From the NCBI GenBank assembly GCA_001724265.1, contig MEDY01000095.1, forward strand, positions 38,934-102,933: a stretch of DNA of 64,000 nt. Direction: 5' to 3'. Positions within the stretch are counted from its first letter, which is position 1. Each line of letters opens with the position of its first letter. The notes beneath the pieces are model-generated. The model had not been told where the DNA came from. It saw only the letters and a list, made by a program, of their open reading frames with translations, and made no database searches. Positions 12,601 through 24,400 of the stretch are shown in pieces. Source of the stretch: Rhizaria sp. SCN 62-66 (taxonomy: Eukaryota > Rhizaria, unplaced). Position numbers and translations under genes: made by a program.

Positions 12601-15600
12601 GCGCATGCCTCACTAAGTGAGCCTCCTTACTCTTGGACACGCCAATAAACAGCTTCTTCACAGCCTCACTCAGCCCACCACTGCCACGGTCGGCCACGCC
12701 ACTGCCTACGACGGAGCCCGCGACCGCAGCGCTGCTGTGGTAAGAACACTCCTCCGGACTCACGTGCCGCAGCGCGGCTTTGCCCCGCTCCAGCGCACGG
12801 CGGAACTCGCACACGTTGCTGCGCATGTCACCCTCGCCCTGCCGGCTCAACGCCAGCGAGGTGGCAAACCCGCGCAGCCAGAGCGGCGCCTGACCCGGCG
12901 TGCGCACGTGCCGCAGCGCCGCCCGCACGCGACGCAGCTCCTTTGCAAAGCGTCCAGCCGCGAGCCGATCGTTGCCTGCTCCGGCGACGCGCGGGTCGCG
13001 CGGCCGCGGGTGCTTGAGCCCGTCAGCAAGGCGGTATCGCACTTCGCCGCGCGTGGGCGTGTCGCTGCGGCCGCGGCGCGCCTCGCGCTCAGAGTCTGCC
13101 AGTCCCCAGCGCGCTGCCTGTGAGATGGCGGCCGACACAAGCTCGCTCCGCAACGCGGGGCCGTTGAAGTAGCGACAGTCGAACAGCGATACTGGGCGCA
13201 GACGCGCGTAACCACGCCTCAGAGCGACCTCAAACGCGGACGGAAAGCAGCGCGGGTCCGGGCAGCGCGCGCGCAGCGTTGAGCAGCAGTCAGGACGGGT
13301 CTGGCGCGGCAGCACGGGACGCAGGAGCTTCTTGGCGGCAATCAGCGCCGCCTGAAACGACGCCGGGTGAGACCGCAGCGGGCACGCGCGCATACTGCTG
13401 CGCTGTGACTTAGTCATGCCGCTCCCACTAATGCTGCTGCTATCTGGGGCCAATACCTTAGGCTGTTGTGAGGCGTCGTCGGCAGCGCGCAGGGCGGCCA
13501 GTGCGCCGCTTGCATTACGGCACTCGATCTCCTTGTTTGTCAGGCCCTGCGCTAGAGCGGCTTCGCGTTCCGTGCGCGCGCGTGCGCAGAGCGCCATCCG
13601 CTGCCCGTGGCGCGCCGCGCGCGCGGCCAGCTCGCGCACGTATTCGCGCTCCTCGGCCAGACTGCATCCAATGCTCCCGAGCGCGGCACCGGGGCCCGCC
13701 GCGGCTACGGCGTCCTCGGCCTCGCTCTCGCTCGCGCTCGCGCTGTCGCAAGACTCGTCGTCGGAGTGGCCATGCGCGGGCGAGCGCCCGTGGGCGGCCG
13801 TGCGGCGGTTTGCGTGCCACAGCGCGCGCCAGCGCTGGCGCAGCTGCCGACGCTGAGCGCGCGCTGCGGCGGCCACGCCCACGGGCTGAGCCGCGGCAGC
13901 GGCGGAAGTTATGGGGGCCGACTGCGCGCGGGCTAGGGCGGTGTCACAGCGCAGCAACGCGGCAAGTGCGGCGGCCTCTAGCTCAGTAGAGCTGCCGGCG
14001 GCCCCTGTCGCGTTAGCGGAGTCGATGATTGGAGTCGGGAGGTCAGGACTCGCGTTGCCAACGCCAGTGCTTGAGTCACTGCTGTCAACGTGCACCGCGG
14101 TTTTCGTATTGTTGTAGATGGGCAACTGGCCGAGACTAGACCGCTTCAGAAACGCATCGATGTTGCCTGCGCTGCTCTTGCTCTCGCTTCTACTTTGGCC
14201 GTGTCTGCGCCCAGCCGCGTTCTTGGCGGGCGTGGACAGCGCAGAGAACCGGCGCAGTGCGTGGCAGTCGTCCAGCGCCGCAAAAAAGGCCGCGGGCGTG
14301 CGCAGGACAACTGCGAGTTCGGCGGCCGCGGCGGCGTCGGCGGCAGCGCGCGGTGACTTGAGCGCCGCCACTGCGCGTGCTTGTAGAGGCATGCGCTATG
14401 TGCTACTCTGCGGCCCTTGCTTGTCTTGCCCCTGCTGCGCACAGTAGGTTGAGAGCAGAGAGTCAGGACTTGCAGCGCTCGCGTGCGTGGCGGCTGTGGC
14501 TGCCGTGGCTGAGAGGCGACGAGTGGGCATGATCGGCGAGTGGCGCGCGTTAATCGTGGTGCTAGCATGGGGGTCACCGCGGACATCTTGGCCACTTGTG
14601 TAAGGCGCACTTGCGTGTTGCGACGCCGATAATGGCGTCAGCACCAGCGGCCCTCTTTTGTTTGAGCGCTCACCAGACCCCGAGGCAATGTTGATGGTGC
14701 TGTCCGGCGGAAGTGACACCGTCAGCATGTCGTTCGTGCGAGGAACACCTTGGTTATCGCTAGCGCTGCCACTTACGCTGGTAAATCCGCCGCTAGTAAC
14801 GCGTTGCGCAGCCGGGCGAGCCATCGCGTTGTTGTTGTTTGTGAGTACCGAGTCAGTGTGAGCGCCGGGCAGCGAGGGCGACAGACGCTGCGCACGTGCG
14901 CGCACACGCGCCGCCGCAACGGCAGCGGCATCAGACGCGCGCATATCACTCTCGTCTTCCTCCTCGCCGTCGCTGTCGTGGTAGCCGCGCGGCACGCTCG
15001 GCGCGATGTTCATCGCGCTGGTGCTATCAGCGCCGGGGATGCCGCCGCGAGCGTCAGTCTTGTTGTTCTCAGTGCTGTCATCGACCTCGTGCTTAGCATC
15101 GTCCTTGCCCTGCGGCGCGGGCTTGCTGCTGCCCGCGCCGGTGTCCTTTGTTGCGTCACCGGTTGTGTCACGACGCAGCATCATCACCGTATACTCGCGG
15201 ACCGGCCGGCGCGCGCGCTCAGTGGGGGTCTCGGCCAGCGCACGTAGCACCGCAGTGGAGTCACGTTGCCGCGCGCGCGCTGAGGGCGGCGGCAGAGGCA
15301 ACGTTGGGAACGCATGCATACCAGCGGCAGCTGTGGGAGTTGCTGTAGGTGTTGCAGCAGTTGCGAACGAGCTGGCAGCGGGGGTAAGCGGAATTCGAGT
15401 GGAAGTGGAGGGGGCGACACGGGGTGTGCTTGAGGTACCGTGTGCGGGCTTGTGCTTTGCGCTGTTAACAGCAGCAGGAGTAAGTTGCACAGCGGCAGTA
15501 GCCGGGGGCTCCGTTGCGCTGCAACTAGAATCCGAAACAAGACCAGGGCAAGTGGTGATGCAGTGTGAGACGGAGGAAGCATCAGGAGAAGCAATGATCG

Positions 15601-15753
15601 ATTGAATGAGCAAACGTACGGGCGGTTTCGATTGCGGGCGTTATGAGGCCGGCTTAAAAACGTAGACGCAAGAGGAAGACGGTCGTTTTCCTGCACAAGC
15701 GCGTCAAGAGAAGACTGAAACTCGCGCTCTTGCGCCGAGATAGAGTTGCCCAT
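9692..15753 (-). CDS. Putative actin-binding protein with tandem WH2-like repeats and an N-myristoylation signal, 3 exons
   Basis: Exons 15753-15620, 15524-12599 and 12490-9692 sum to 5,859 nt (1,952 aa, TGA stop). The protein begins MGNSIS, which fits the MGxxxS/T myristoylation pattern. About ten copies of a roughly 25-residue unit follow the pattern DPR-x(4-6)-F-x(3)-L-x(2)-[GAV]-[RK]-x(2)-L-R-x-[VP]; clear examples are FEVALRRGYARLRPV, FRRALERGKAALRHV, FAAVLAAGRRALRPP and FAQSLRAVKNSLRTV. This resembles the WH2 actin-binding helix plus LKKV-type tail, so membrane-linked actin binding is inferred, not shown. Linkers are Ser/Ala-rich; the C-terminus has a Gln tract and a Ala/Asn-rich tail. 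In-frame TAGs occur at codons 421 and 1777. Introns are phase 2 and phase 0, both with GTACGT donors. Confidence 0.7.
10106..10340 (-). repeat. CAG/CAA trinucleotide tract encoding polyglutamine
   Basis: About 78 codons of CAG and CAA with scattered CTG (Leu), CGG/AGA (Arg) and one CAT (His). The unit QQRLQQ recurs. The tract encodes the Gln-rich segment near the C-terminus of the WH2-like protein and holds the in-frame TAG. Confidence 0.85.
10220..10222 (-). other. In-frame TAG inside a polyglutamine tract, codon 1777
   Basis: Twelve Gln codons precede it, and CAA CAG CAG CAG AGA CTG CAG CAG follows in the same frame. The frame then stays open for 175 more codons to a TGA. This is the best evidence that UAG is read, probably as Gln. 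Confidence 0.85.
14396..14398 (-). other. In-frame TAG, codon 421 of the WH2-like repeat protein
   Basis: It joins ...KQGPQSST to RMPLQARAVAAL within exon 2. Both sides are in the same frame, and the next intron is in phase with the downstream part. Confidence 0.75.
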
Positions 15754-16838
15754 TGCTGGAGTCAGACAAGGGCCAGACCGCAACTTGAAATTCGATGCCT
15801 AGTGAAGACTGAAAGCAATGATATTTAAGAAACAGGTTGCTAAATTAGCATTGTTTTTAAAAATACAAAGATCTTACTTGAAGTAGCTTTTGTTCGGTGG
15901 GGACTTAATTTGTTCAAGTTAACTTGAGTTCTTGCCCAAGCGTAGCATCGTGTCATCTGCGCACAGTCACAACGTCATGACCGTGGGAAAAACTTTAAGC
16001 GTCAATTTAGACAGGATCTATGATGATATACTGAGTGCACACAAGATTTCTCAATGAGACTGCATCTTTACAATGCGTGTCTGCGCAGTAGTAGGCCAAT
16101 CCTAGCTCTTCGACCACTTTCATCGTTTTTCTGAGCAGCTGGAAGCACGCTCACAGTCATGGATTGGAGACGCAAGGGGTTGAAAAAGGTTAAGTACTTT
16201 TATTCTTAAAACAGTTACCATTATTCATAAAAAACAGTGCGTTTTTCTTTGAGCTCTATCTTGGCACGTCCAAATACAGACTCAATTGATTCTAAGTAGT
16301 GCAGTCGCAGTCGAAAGACAGGAGAGGAAACTGTGTGCTTGTGGACGGAGACAATGACACACAGCGATAAATAACGCATTAGACACAGAGAGAGTTACAA
16401 TATGGCTGGAAATCAAAAGCCAATCACAATCTTCCGTGACATTGCCACAGCACCGCAACGAACGCACTCCGATGGATATCCAGAGGGCAACTTGCGTTAG
16501 TAATGTTCACAACGGACAGGTAATATGTGCTACATACATTGATGAGCCATTAGAGACACGTTACAACACGGAACATCAATGAGCTCAGCACAGTGCAGAT
16601 GACACTATCCACCGTGCGGTTCACGACGTGATCGTTCCTGTTCCGATATCCCTGTTTCTGAGTCACACTTTCACTTGCGATAGTTTGCACAAACAATAAA
16701 CACACTCGATATTAAACCACAGACGCAAAATAATTCAAAAAACAAAGCCTGAGATGCTATCAGATTACCTTAGAAGCATCAACGAATTACATTCAGCGGT
16801 GAGTTTGATTCTCGCACACCGTAGAGTTTGCATTCACT
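15754..16838. other. Intergenic region upstream of the WH2-like gene and downstream of the giant gene
   Basis: About 1.1 kb of AT-rich sequence with frequent stops in all frames. It should contain the WH2-like gene promoter and the giant gene's 3' UTR. No RNA gene, ORF or repeat family was recognised. Confidence 0.4.
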
Positions 16839-18393
16839 TTACGCGTCTGCAACCATGAGCTCCACAGCAGCCCGCATGACCCGCGTGGCTTCGGCGAGGG
16901 CAGCGTCGCTCGCGCCGCTGATAGCGCCGTCAATCTGACTCAGCAGCGCGCCAACACCGAGACCGGCGGCCGTGCCGTCGTCGTCCTCCTCCTCGCAGTC
17001 GCCGTCCTCATCCTCGTCTTCGTTGTCTTCGCTGCCGGTCTCGGCACAGTGCTCTCCGCCGCTGCCGTCATGGCTCGCCAACGGAATCGGCGCGGGAGCA
17101 GCGAAGCGGAACACCGGCACCACGGCGACGGCGGCGGGGGCTACAGTCGCGGCGACGGCCCGCATGTTCGCGGTGATGGGCGACGTGACGATGACGGGAT
17201 TCGACCGCGCGACCGAGGCCGCGGCCACGCTGCTGTTCGCGTTCTGGCTGCTCCCGCCGACACTGCTGTTGCCCTTGATGCTGCCGTTATTACTGCTACT
17301 GCTGCTGCCACGGCCTTTGCCGTCGTCGCCGCAGCTGCCGATCAGCGCGCGCGCGGCCGCCGCAGTGGCCTCGCGCGCGGCGTCGGCGCGCGGGCCTGGC
17401 GGCGCAGCGAGCGCGCGCGGGAGCACGGCTGCCACGGCTCTCACTACGGCTAGCAGGCGCGCGTGCGGGGACAGCCTCGCAAGGTCGCCGGCCCCCGCAG
17501 CGGCGGCGTTGTGCACGTAGGCGGCGCCGGAGAGCGTGCCGGCCCAGACGGGCGCGGGGGCATCGGGTGCGAGCGCCGAGGCCAGCGCGGCCAGCGACTG
17601 CGCCAGCGCCGCGCCCACGCCGCCCGTCGCGGCCACAGCGCTGACCGACGCCGCCGCCGCTGCCGCCGCTGCAGTCTGTTGCTGCTGCTGCAGCTGCTGA
17701 TGTTGCGAGCTGTGGCTGCTGCTGTTGTTGTACAGCAGCGTTTGCTCTGCGGAGCGCACGGTCTGGATCAGCCTGCTGTTGGCGTCTGAGCGCGAGCGTC
17801 GGTGCGGGCTCATCGGCGACAGCGCGGTTTTAGCACTGCCACTCGCGCCGACACCGACATCGCCACCGCTGCCGCTGACGCTGGCACTGGCGTAGCTGGC
17901 GTGCGCGGCCTTGGAGTCGAGGATGGAGATGATGCGGGTGAGCACGCCGCGCAGGTGCTGCTGCCGGACATTGAGGTACGCCGCGTCGCTCGCGCTCAAC
18001 CTGCCGGCCGCAGCAGCAACCGCAGCGCCGCTGGTGTCGTTGTCACTGCGGACAGGGACGACGCCGCCCGCCGCCGCGGTGGCGGTGATGGCGGCGGCGT
18101 CGAAAGACAGCGACATGGGCCCCGCGATCGAGGCGGGCCCGCGGTAGCCGCTGCCAGTGACGTACAACGCCTCAGAGCCGTACTTGGAGCCGCTGATGTC
18201 GCCGCTGCCACTGAAGCCCGCCGCGGACATCGTGTCGTAGTTGCCACTGCTGCCTGTGCCCGTCCCGGTGCCCGACCCAGTGCCAGGACCAGGGGCGGCG
18301 ACTGGAGCAGCGACAGCGCCGCTCGCGTTGTAGTTGGCGTTTTGGCCATTTAGGAGCGGCGTGTTCCAGAATTGTCTGCCACTCGCGCCGTCC

Positions 18394-18426
<33 letters not shown>

Positions 18427-21400
18427 AGTTGCACGGAACCATGCACGCGCTCCACAGCGGCGGCTAGCGCCGCGGCGGCCGCGGCGGCCTCGGTCGGAGA
18501 GTAGGACGGGAGCGAGAACATCGGCGTCACCAGCAGCGGGTTCCCGCCAATGGTGTTCCCGTTGCTGTGGCCCTGGCTGCTGAGGTTCAGAGGCGCCAGA
18601 CCGGCGCGCGGCGGCGGCAGCAGACTGACGGGCGTCGCAGTCACCGCTGCCAAGTCGGCGCCTCCGTACATCTCATGGCCGCGGGCATGGCCGTAGCCGT
18701 TGAGGCATTCGGGACCGCTACCGACGGAAGTTAGGCCGCTACCGATGGAAGTCAGGCCGGAACGCGAGGTCGACGGCGCGTGCCCGGGCATGAGCGTGAC
18801 GCCCGCGAAGGGCGTCGGCAGCGTGGTCCCCGCAACAGAGCCCGGCGTCTGCGTCGCCAGTCCCCCGAACGCCCCCGCGCCGCCGTGGTGGGCACCGGCG
18901 CCGGTGCCGGTGCCGGCGTGAAGGTGTACACTGGCGTGCGCGTGCGCGCCAGAGCCGGGGGTAATAAAGGTGGGCAGCGCGGCCGCGGTGTCGTCGGCCG
19001 AGGCGGCGGCGGAGAGGGGAACCGCGAGCGACTTCACAGCATTGGCAGCAGCAGAGGCGGCGTTGGCGCTGTGGTGGCCGTTGTTGGCGACCGACAGCGG
19101 CGAGCCATAGTTGCCATTGTTGTTGTGACCGTTGCCGTTGCCGCTGCCGTTGCCGTTGCCGTTGTTCCCGGTGTTGTGATTGTTGTTGTGGCGCGGGAGA
19201 AGCGGGAAGCGGGCGGTGGGCGCGGCGACGGGCGGCGACTGCGTGGCGGGCTGCATCGCCAGCGACGCCAGCGTCTGCAGCGTCGTCGCCAGCAGCCCAG
19301 CGCCGCGCGCGCCGCCGGGGCTGCCGCCGCTGCCGGGGGTAGCCACAGCGCCAGAGCCAGGGGTGGCGGGGCTGGTGACGGTGTTGCCGGGGGTCGTGAC
19401 GCCGCTGCCGAGAGCAATCGCGCCCATGCCGGCAGTACCGTTGCCGCTGCTATGGCTGTGGGGCGCGACCGCGGGCCAGACGAAGCGCGTCTCGCCGGCA
19501 GCGACGGCCTCGCTGGGGGACTGCGCGCCGGTGCCTGCCGCGCCACCCGCGCCCGCGCCCGCGGTGGCAGTGGCGTTGGCGGCCGCGCCGGGCGTGGTGT
19601 TCGATGCGGTGTAGGGCGACTCGGGCACCGGCGGGACAACCGGGAACATGTGCCCGTGCGTGCCGCCGTAGCTGTAGCCGTAGTGCCCATGTCCGTGGCC
19701 GTGGTCGTGCCCGTGACCGTGTCCGTAGGGGTGAACGGAGTGGCCGTACGTCACGGCCGCGGTGACGTGGTGGTGGTTGCCGCTGCTGTTGCTGCGGTGG
19801 TGGCCGCCGTATTGCCCGCGGTTCTGCGCTGCCGCCGCCGCCGTGGCCGCGGCCGACAGCGGCAGGCGCGCCGTGACCGAGGACGGCACGGAGCCGGGCG
19901 ACGTGGCCGACAGCGATGGCGGCACCGACGACAGCGACGCACTCACCGCGGACCGCGTCGGAGACGATGGCCCGTGTCCAAGTCCGTGTCCATGGGTGAC
20001 GCCGCCGCCGTTGACGGCGTTGCCGGCGGTGGCGGCGCTGCGGCGTCTAGACACGGACCCCGGCGCGTGGCGGCGGCGCCGGCGCACGCCGCGGCTGCCG
20101 CTGTCGCCGGTGCCCAGCGAGGGCACCACAAGCAGCGGCGACAGCAGCTGGTGGTGGCTGCTGTGGGACGCCGCCACGGCGCTCAGGTCGCCGTTCGCGA
20201 CCGCGACGGCGGCGCTCTTGGCGGCCGCCGCGTGGGCCGCGGCCGCGGCGGCCTCAGCGGCGGCGGCCTCGGCGCGCGCGGTCGCGGCCTGGCCGGCGCC
20301 GATGACTGCGCGCAGGGCCGCCTTGATCCCCGCCAGCGCGCCGGGCTCCATGCGGCCTAACTTTGGCGCACTCGCAACATCGGCAGCCTCGGCAGCAGCC
20401 GTCGTGTCGTCAGTCTTGGCCTCAACAGTCTCGACCGTGACAGTGACGCCTGTAGCCTTCTCGGCCGCCGGCTCCGCCGTGGCGTGCGCCTTGGCCGCCG
20501 CGGTGGTGAGCACGGAGCCGATGCGACGCAGCACCGAGCGTAGGCGGTCGCGCTTGGCCTCGGCCTCGGCCAGCGAGAGGAAGCGCCCGTCGACCCAGTG
20601 GCCCAGCGCGCCGTCCGGCCCGCACTCCGGCGCGGGTCCGCGCGCGTGCGCCGCCGCCTCCGCCGCCGCCTCGGCCGCAGCCGCCGCCACGCGCTCCGCC
20701 TCGGCCGCCGTGGCGGCTGCTGCCGCGACGATTTCGGGGCTCACACCGCTGCTACCATCGGCGGCAGTGGCGGCGGCGCAACCGGCGGCGGCGTTTCTGG
20801 CGACGTCGGCGGGGTCGATCGAGATGACGGCGCGGGTGGGGGCGGGCATGATGGGCGTGAAGGCCGAAAGGTGCAGCATCGGCGACAGCGGGTCACCGTC
20901 GCCCTCCAAATCGTAGCTCACGCCCGCGCTGTAGCGGTCGGCGAAGTTGGGCGTGGCGGCCCCGCTACCGCCGCCGCCGCCGACTAAGACGACGCCCGCG
21001 ACCGAGGCACGCCCGCGGACGCGTCCGTGGCTGTGGCCGTGCGCGCCCGCGGCTGCGGCGCCCGCGCGGCGCCCGCGGCCGCCGCCAATGCGCGCGCGCG
21101 CGGGGGCGTCGACCGAGCCCGGCACAAAGCCGGGCGTGCCGAAGACTAGATCCAGCGCGCCCGCGCCGCCGGGGAAGCCGGGCGTATGACTGGGCCCACC
21201 GTGGCTGCCATGGCCGTGACCGTGGCCGTGGCCGTATGTGTGCGTGGGCACGGAGAGGATGGTGACTGACTTGCGTTCAGCCGTGAAGCCCGGCGGCGGC
21301 GGCATCGTGTCGCCGCCGCCGCTGGCGCCAGTCGGCGCGGCGGCGTTGGCAGCTGCTGCTGCGGCGGCCGCGGCGGCGTTGGCGGCTGAGGGCAAGAACG

Positions 21401-24400
21401 GCGAGCTGATCAGCGACACGCGCGGCCGCTTGGTACCGCCCGCAGCGCCCGCGCCCGTGGCCGGCGTCGCGCCCCCAGCTGTCGCGGTGTTGCTGACGGG
21501 GAGGCGCAGTCCGGCGGGCACCGAGTACGCCGAGGCGACGGGCGACGCCACGGAGGCGGCGGCCCAGTCGGCCGTGAGCGCGGGCGACTGAGCGTACACG
21601 AGTCCGGCCACGGAGGCGGCGTGCGTCGACCGCCGGTGCCCGTGCGCGTGGGCGTGGTGCCCATGGTCGTCACCGTGCGAGTACGCATGATGCGAGTGCG
21701 CGTCTGACCCGGGCCCCGGCGCGGGCCCCGGGGCGAGGCGCGGCAGCGGTAGCGAGGTGAGCGCGCGGGGGAGCGCCACACTGCCGCTGACGCTGCGGCC
21801 GTCGCCGCCGCCCTCGGAGCCCGGCGACTGCTGCAGGTGCGGGTGCTGCGGCGGCGAGTGCTGGAGCGCGCCGTCGACGGACCGCAGCAGGTTCAGCGCC
21901 GAGAGCGCAGATAGTGCCGACAGGGACACCGTCGAGTTCGCAGCCGCAGCTGCAGTCGCGACATCATTAACGGCGGCGGCGGGTGAGGTCCCGCGGACGC
22001 CCGTCGAGGGGTCGCGAACACCAGCGCCGCCCGTGGTGGCGGTGCCTGTGGCAGAGCGAGAGGACACGGAGCCCGCGGGGCGGCGGCGGCGGCGGCGCGT
22101 CGACGCTGCGCCGTCCGTATCCCCCACCCCCGCACTATGGCCGTCTCCCGTGGTGATGATGACGACGGACTCTCCGGCCGCGGCGGCGTCGGCGGGGACG
22201 GAGCTGGACACGGAGAGCTTGCCGCTGCTGGAGCCCGAACCGCTGGTGTTTGTACTGCTGGCCGCGGTGGCGCCGCTGCGCACCGAGCGCCGCGACGCGC
22301 GCCGCAGCTGCCGGGCCTGAGACGCGTTGGACCCCACCGTCACGGACCCATGCGTACCAGCGGCGCCGGCGCCAATGGCGGCGGCGATGGCGCTGGTTGA
22401 GGCCGTGGACGAGGACCGCTGGCGGCGCGGCACCGGCGGCAACGCGCCGTGCCCCGCCCCGTGCCCGTGCGCGAACACGATGCCGGGGGGCAGCGTCACG
22501 CCCAGGGGCAGAGTGACTCCCGGTGGCAGCGTGACGCCGGGGGGCAGAGTGACGCCGGGCGGCAGCGCAGTGATGAGCGGCGAGATGACCCCGGTGGGCG
22601 GCAGCGCGCCCGAGGCCGGCAGCGGCGCGCCGGGCGGCAGCGGGAGTCCGGGCGGCGCGGCCGAGGGCAGCGGCATCGCGAACCCAGGCGAGTGCGCACC
22701 GAACGTCACCTGTCCGGGCGCGGCTGCGGCCAGCGCGCTGCGGTTGCGCGAGCGCGACTGCGAATGCGGACGCACGCGCGAGCCGCGCCGCGGGCGTCTG
22801 CCGGGCGTGCCGCCTCTGACGGCGCCAGCAGCAGCGCCGGCGGCCTCGCCCGACGCGGACCGTCGCCGGGACCCGCTGGCGCTGGCTGACCCAGCGGTGC
22901 TCGTGCGGACAGGACCAGCGCCAGCAGCAGTGCCAAGAACACCAGCGCCAGCGCCAGGACCACGGTTGGCGCTCGAGGCGGAGCCGGTGGCGGAGGGGAA
23001 GCGGGGACCGGCGTCGGGGAACGGCAGACAATACGGCTGCAGCGCGGACATGCCGGCTGGAGACAGGTCGGGGATGGCGCTGCCGGCGGTGGGATTGCGG
23101 CCGGCGCCGGTCAGACCCACCACGTTGCTATCGACCGGGTCTGCGACGGGCGAGGTGACGACCGCTGGGCCCGCGCCGTCGACGTAGTGCTCGCGGCTGC
23201 GGGGGCGGCCGCGGGGACTCGCACCGGCGGCCTCAGGCCCCGTCACAGTTGGCATCACGCCGGCGCCAGCAGCAGCAGCGGCGGCGGCGTTGGCGCGCTG
23301 ATGCTGGCGCTCGCGCTTGCGGTGGTACGCGGCCGACGTGATATCGTTGTCGCCGTCCTCGTCGTCCTCGTCGTCGTCGTCGTCGTCGCTGTCGTTGCGG
23401 TTCGCGTACCGACGCAGGTGCTCGAGACTGGCGTCATCATCATCATCATCATCATCATCGTCGTCATCATCGTCGTCGTCGTCGTCGCTGGACGTGGCGC
23501 GGCCGCCGCGGGCCGCCTCACGCGCGGCGACGGCGGCGGCTGCGGCGGCGACGGCCTGCGCCGAAAGCGCCGCCGTGGTGGCGGCCGCGAGCGGGACACC
23601 GCCCACGGTCACGCCGCTGCTGCCCGCACCGCCGACGCCCGCCAACGAGCCGCGCATCGAGGGCCGCTTCGCCGCCAGGATCGAGGTGCCCGTGCCGAGG
23701 CCGGCCGCGGCGGAGGTCGCGCCGCCCGCCGCAGAGGCGCCAACGCCGCCGGGGCCGCCGGCTCCGCTGCTGCCGGCGCTGCTGCTGGCGGGCAGGGCTA
23801 CGGTGAGGTTGATGGCGTGGACCGCGAAGGGCGAGTCGCCGACCGCGGCCGGCAGCAGCACCTGGCGGCGCGGAGCCGGCGGGTCGGGGCTGCGCGCCGC
23901 AGGCCCCGCCGCGACCACAGCTGGCGCAACCGTTGCAGTCGCGATAGCGGCAGTCGCCGTGGCTGCAGTGTGGTCAGCGCCCGCGCCCGCAACAGGGGCC
24001 GCGGGTGACAGGGAGGTCGAGCTCGAGCGCGGCGCGGCGGCACGGTCCATGGCCACCGCGCTGTCGCGGCCGTGATGGTAGGCCGCGGCTGACAGCGGCG
24101 GCGGCGACATGAGGCCGCTGCCGAGGCTCGAGACCGAGTGCGAGGCCGACAGCCCCAGAGCGTGGCCGCCGACGCCGACGCTGCCGACGCCGAGGCTGTG
24201 GGAGCCGGGGCCTGACATGAGCGCGGCGGCGGCGCTTGCGGGGCCGACGGCGTCGCCGGTGGGCGTGGTGTCGCCCGTGACGGCCGACACACTGGCGCTG
24301 CCCACTTTGCCAGTTAGACTGGGCGGTCCGTTGCTGCCGCCCGTGGTGGCGGCCAGCCCGAGCCCGAGCCCGAGACCCAGGCCCAGCGAGCCGGCGGAGG

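Noticed and set aside
18780-20360. Long + strand ORF of 526 codons inside the giant gene, and many similar overlapping ORFs
   Set aside because: GC-rich repetitive DNA keeps several frames open. The - strand frame is continuous for 16 kb with an ATG and a stop at the edges; the others are its shadows.
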